From contig JAEUHZ010000065.1 in NCBI GenBank assembly GCA_016795205.1, positions 1 to 64,000 of the forward strand: a stretch of DNA of 64,000 bases, in the 5' to 3' direction. This document shows, one piece after another, positions 60,922-64,000 of the stretch (its first letter is position 1; each line of letters opens with the position of its first letter). Made by a program: the position numbers and the translations under genes. The DNA is from Planctomycetota bacterium. Lineage in GTDB: Bacteria > Planctomycetota > UBA1135 > GCA-002686595. Below the pieces are notes generated by a model that was not told where the DNA came from, searched no databases, and saw only the letters and a program-made list of their open reading frames with translations.

Positions 60922-62583
60922 TCAGCCCGGCTCGGGCCCGTAGAAGCGCCAGAGCAGGCACAGATAGGCGCGCCGGAGCGCCGGGTCCGTGAAGGCCGGC
61001 TGCGCCTGCTTCAGGATCGGGGCGGCTTGCGCGGCCGGCACCGCGCGCGCCAGGAGGTCCCCTGCGAGCAGGCGCTCCGTGTCGCTCGCGCGCGGCGACT
61101 CGAGCACCCGCGCCAGGAACGTGACCACCTCGGGAGCGGTGCCCTGCGCGCCGGCCGAGATCAGGTCGAGGCGCCGCTGTGGGTCGGCCTCGCTCTCCCA
61201 CTGGGCGCGGATCCAGGCCCGTCCCGCCGCGCCGGTGTTGGCGGCCTGCACGGCGTGCCAGCGGTGCGCGGAGAGGCCCTGGATCGGCGCGCCGCCCGCC
61301 CGACCCCGCTCCAGCAGGACCTCGGCCGCGCGCGCCTGCGGGACCAGGCCGATGGCGCGCTCGAGGGCCCGACCTGTCGAGCGCGCGCCGCCCTCGAGCA
61401 GCTGCTCGAGCCGCGCGCGCACGGTGTCTGCCAGTTGCTCGTCGCGCCCGAGTGGCACGCGCAACGCGGACATCGCGCTGCCGACGTCGTCCGCGGTGCC
61501 GGAGAGCATCTCGATCGCCACGGCGAGCGCGCCGGGATCGCCGCGCGCGCACAGCGCGGTCAGCGTGACCTTGCGCACGGACTCGTCGCCGTCGGCGAGA
61601 CCGGCGACGAGCTCGGCGCGGCGCTCGGGGGCATCGGGCTCGCGCGCCAGCGCCTCGAACGCGAGGACCCGCAGGGCCGGGTCCGGGTCGCGCGCCGCGC
61701 GCTGCGCTGCCGAGAGCGCCAAGCCCGAGGCGAGCGCCGCCTGCAACGCGACCTGGCGCTGCATCGAGTTCTCGTGCTCGAGCAGGCCCAGGAGCTCCGT
61801 GCGCGCGGCACTGTCGCCGGCCCGCGCCGCCGCGCCGAGCACCCAGGTGCGCGTCAGGCGGGTCGCGCGAGGATCGGCCAGCAGCGCCTCGCGGGCGGCC
61901 GCGTCGAGCTGCAGTGCGACGCGCGGCACGACCGCGTCGACGACGCGGGCCAGGCGCGGCTCCGTGAGCCAGCCGGGGAGCTCGCGAGCGACGCGCAGCG
62001 GGTCGCAGGCCGTGAGAGCCAGGGCGCACTGGGCGGCGTGCTCCTCGCTTCCGCGGCGCACCCCTGCGAGCAGCCGTTCGTAGTCTGCGGGCTCGCCGGC
62101 CGCCTGGAGCACGCGCGCGGCGGCGGTCCCGACCGATTCGGAGGGATGCTCCAGGCCCTCCAGGCCCAGGACGCGCGCCTCGGGACCGCCCGCCAGACCC
62201 GCGAGGTCGAGCAGGACGAGCAGCCGGGGTGCGGTGCCGGGCTCGGAGTAGGTGCGCCGGAAGGCGCGCGCCAGCTCGGGCAGCGCGGCGCGGCCGGCCG
62301 CGATCAGGTCGGCCCGCGCGCGCGCCGCCACGTGGGCTTCGGCGGTCGCGAGCTTGCGGACCTGCACGGAAAGCAGGTCGGTCGTGTCCGCGGTGAACGG
62401 CTCCGCGCGCAGGCAGGGCCCGAACAGGTGCGCCAGCCGGTCGTCGGCCGCGGCCTCGGAGGCCGTGGCGGCCGGCACGCCGGACTCGCGCGGCGCGCGA
62501 TCGCACGCCAGCGCGAGCGCCAGCGCGCAGGCGGCGAGCGCCAACGGCCGAACGCTGGGCGCGGGGAGCGGGCGGCGCGTCAT
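60922..62583 (-). CDS. HEAT-repeat lipoprotein
   Basis: This 553-aa protein begins with a basic residue pair, a hydrophobic segment and a lipobox-like ALALACDRAP. The rest is a long array of HEAT-like helices, for example EHAAQCALALTACDPLRVA, MQRQVALQAALASGLALS and DESVRKVTLTALCARGDPG. It is likely periplasmic or at the outer membrane and binds other proteins. It lies 22 bases after the TolC-like gene, so the two are probably co-transcribed. Confidence 0.82.
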   Translation of the reverse strand: MTRRPLPAPSVRPLALAACALALALACDRAPRESGVPAATASEAAADDRLAHLFGPCLRAEPFTADTTDLLSVQVRKLATAEAHVAARARADLIAAGRAALPELARAFRRTYSEPGTAPRLLVLLDLAGLAGGPEARVLGLEGLEHPSESVGTAAARVLQAAGEPADYERLLAGVRRGSEEHAAQCALALTACDPLRVARELPGWLTEPRLARVVDAVVPRVALQLDAAAREALLADPRATRLTRTWVLGAAARAGDSAARTELLGLLEHENSMQRQVALQAALASGLALSAAQRAARDPDPALRVLAFEALAREPDAPERRAELVAGLADGDESVRKVTLTALCARGDPGALAVAIEMLSGTADDVGSAMSALRVPLGRDEQLADTVRARLEQLLEGGARSTGRALERAIGLVPQARAAEVLLERGRAGGAPIQGLSAHRWHAVQAANTGAAGRAWIRAQWESEADPQRRLDLISAGAQGTAPEVVTFLARVLESPRASDTERLLAGDLLARAVPAAQAAPILKQAQPAFTDPALRRAYLCLLWRFYGPEPG

Positions 62584-62605
62584 CGAGGGCGGTTCGCGCC
62601 GCGGA

Positions 62606-64000
62606 TCACGGGGCGAGGTCGTCCCCGAGCACGCCCTGTGCCGCCTGGAGCCGCACGAGCGAGCGCGCGTAGGCCACGCGCGCGCGGCGCTCGCTGCTCA
62701 TCGCCGTCGCGAGGTCCGTCTGGAACTGCAAGAGCTGGAAGTTCGTGGACTGGTCCACGGCGTGGCGTGCCTGCTCGGCCGCGAGCTGGCGCTGGGAGAG
62801 CTCGAGGCTCTTGCGCGTGGCGCGCACGGACTCGGCCGCGAACAGCACGTCACGCACCGCGGTGCGCACGTCGGCCACCACCGAGGTCTCGAGCCGGTCG
62901 TACTCGAGCCGCGCCCGGCGGATCTCGGCCCAGGTGGCCTTCTCGGCGAAGCGCGCGGTCGTGTTGCCGATCGGCAGGCCGAACACGAGCGACGCCCGGT
63001 AGGTCGGGTAGTCGTAGGCCGCGGCGGTCTCGAAGGCCTCGCCCTCGCTGGTCGCGAACCCCTGGCTCGACGCCGTGAGGTCGAGGTCGAGCTGCGGCTT
63101 CTTGTCGACCTGCGCACGGCGGTGGCGCACCTCGGCCTCCTGGATCCGCGTACGCTGCTCGCGCAGCTCGGGGCGCCGAGCGATCGCGGTCTCCATGGCC
63201 GAGGCCCAGGCCGGCACGGCGTCCGTGGGGGTCTGCTCGGGCAGCGGCGTCCCGGGCACGAGCGCCGTGTCCCACAGCGCCGTGTCGGTGCCGGGGAACA
63301 GGAGCTTGCGCAGTCCGTCGGCCGCGGTGCGCACCTCGAAGTCGCGCAACAGGCGCTGCTCCTCGCGCAGCGCGACGTCGGCCTGCGCCTGCAGGACGTC
63401 GAGCTCGGTGCCCAGCCCGGCCTCGAAGCGCCGGCGGTCCTGGTCGACCTGCGCCTGGGCCAGCTCCAGCGACTTCTCGGCCACGTCGAGCTGCTCGCGC
63501 GCGGCGACCAGGTCCCAGTAGGCGCTGGCGACGTCGACCAGCATCTGCTGGCGCGCGCGGCGCACGCCCTGGTCGGAGCGCTGGGCCTCGAGCTCGGCGA
63601 GCTCCTGGATCGAGGTCGCGTAGTCCTGCCAGCCGTTGCGCAAGAGCGGTTGCACGTAGCTCAGCGAGACGATGTCCGTGGTGGACTGCGGGATCACGCT
63701 GAACGACGAGGTCGTGTCGCTGCGCGACGAATCGAAGCCGAAGCGGAACGTGCCCCCGATCTGGGTGGGCTTGGTCAGGTCGATGCCGAAGTCCTGGTTC
63801 TCCTCGCTGCCCCCGCCGAACACGTTCTGGGGCTGGAACTCCGCGTCACGGTAGGCGGCGCGGGCACCCAGCACCCAATCGAAGGCGCCCCACGACCCGC
63901 GCGCGCGGTAGGTCGCGATCTGCGACTCGGTGGCGGCGATCTGCAGGTCGATGTTGCGTCGCAGCGCGAGCTGGTAGGCGCCCTCGAGCGTGATCGACAG
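62606..64000 (-). CDS. TolC-family outer membrane protein (5' end cut)
   Basis: The 464 visible residues match the TolC/outer membrane efflux family: long helices with LSITLEGAYQLALRRNIDLQ at the window edge, then SYVQPLLRNGWQDY, QQMLVDVASAYWDLVAAREQ and a second, similar half with TAVRDVLFAAESVRATRKSL. Such proteins form the outer membrane channel of efflux or secretion systems. The signal peptide and start lie beyond the window end at 64000. It probably heads an operon with the HEAT and FG-GAP lipoprotein genes. Confidence 0.88.
   Translation of the reverse strand: MSITLEGAYQLALRRNIDLQIAATESQIATYRARGSWGAFDWVLGARAAYRDAEFQPQNVFGGGSEENQDFGIDLTKPTQIGGTFRFGFDSSRSDTTSSFSVIPQSTTDIVSLSYVQPLLRNGWQDYATSIQELAELEAQRSDQGVRRARQQMLVDVASAYWDLVAAREQLDVAEKSLELAQAQVDQDRRRFEAGLGTELDVLQAQADVALREEQRLLRDFEVRTAADGLRKLLFPGTDTALWDTALVPGTPLPEQTPTDAVPAWASAMETAIARRPELREQRTRIQEAEVRHRRAQVDKKPQLDLDLTASSQGFATSEGEAFETAAAYDYPTYRASLVFGLPIGNTTARFAEKATWAEIRRARLEYDRLETSVVADVRTAVRDVLFAAESVRATRKSLELSQRQLAAEQARHAVDQSTNFQLLQFQTDLATAMSSERRARVAYARSLVRLQAAQGVLGDDLAP

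Noticed and set aside
59110-63078. 1322-codon plus-strand frame
   Set aside because: It is antisense to the FG-GAP lipoprotein, HEAT lipoprotein and TolC-like genes and has no recognisable domain.

Overview
This is a very GC-rich, densely coded bacterial chromosome segment. The organism is most likely a planctomycete (Planctomycetota), probably from the deep lineage that includes Engelhardtia, Rohdeia and Poly30-type marine isolates. The evidence is the gene content: large exported repeat proteins ending in a Cys-rich module (CFGxG...CPCGN...FGDGLRC...WYR...FN.TNG), a tandem pair of exported HEAT-repeat proteins that start their mature part with HGGSYRGPG, FG-GAP/ASPIC lipoproteins, and a eukaryote-like UDP-sugar pyrophosphorylase. 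The lineage is inferred from these features and was not checked by database search. I see no transposase, integrase, phage gene or CRISPR array; the window looks like ordinary chromosome.

Layout. 1-9.1 kb: two exported surface proteins, a NicO-like membrane protein, a YhiN-type flavoprotein, class I aldolase and an exported protein. 9.2-20.9 kb: BatD-like protein, poly(A) polymerase, tRNA-Trp, rsmG, tRNA-Leu(CAG), the pmbA-tldD pair, smpB with ssrA (tmRNA), a HEAT-like lipoprotein, a UPF0104 membrane protein and a PfkB kinase. 21-25.7 kb: thpR with an in-frame stop, recA, alaS. 25.8-35.3 kb: the fatty acid and envelope block rpmF-plsX-fabH-fabD-fabG-acpP-fabF, an unknown 114-aa protein, a UDP-GlcNAc pyrophosphorylase-like enzyme, ddl and dapB. 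35.4-41.1 kb: tRNA-Leu(CAA), a possible phosphotransfer-like protein coupled to a NifU-like protein, an exported predicted propeller protein downstream of a cobalamin riboswitch, cvpA, a 540-aa unknown protein and a MaoC-like hydratase. 41.5-45.7 kb: the tandem HEAT pair. 45.7-51.6 kb (minus strand): Nudix-purM-exported protein-degenerate hydrolase-membrane spermidine synthase-like-small anchored protein. 51.7-57.6 kb: dxr-rseP-UbiA family, a CCA-adding family nucleotidyltransferase, and an anchored protein. 57.6-64 kb (minus strand): TolC-like protein (cut by the window end), HEAT lipoprotein, FG-GAP/ASPIC lipoprotein.

The most interesting signal is on the minus strand at about 37.9-38.16 kb. 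A well-formed cobalamin (B12) riboswitch has its own -35/-10 promoter at the expected distance. It lies upstream of a 434-aa exported protein with propeller-like repeats, and a hairpin that includes the Shine-Dalgarno sequence sits just before the start codon. No known B12 gene is nearby. This suggests an uncharacterised B12-related surface protein, possibly a functional analogue of the Bacteroidota propeller BtuG.

Genes are often coupled by four-base overlaps (GTGA, ATGA, once possibly CTGA). Many promoters fit TTGnnn-16/17-TAnnnT. Strong GC hairpins without U-tracts sit at several gene ends. Most very long reading frames on the opposite strands are shadows caused by the high GC content.
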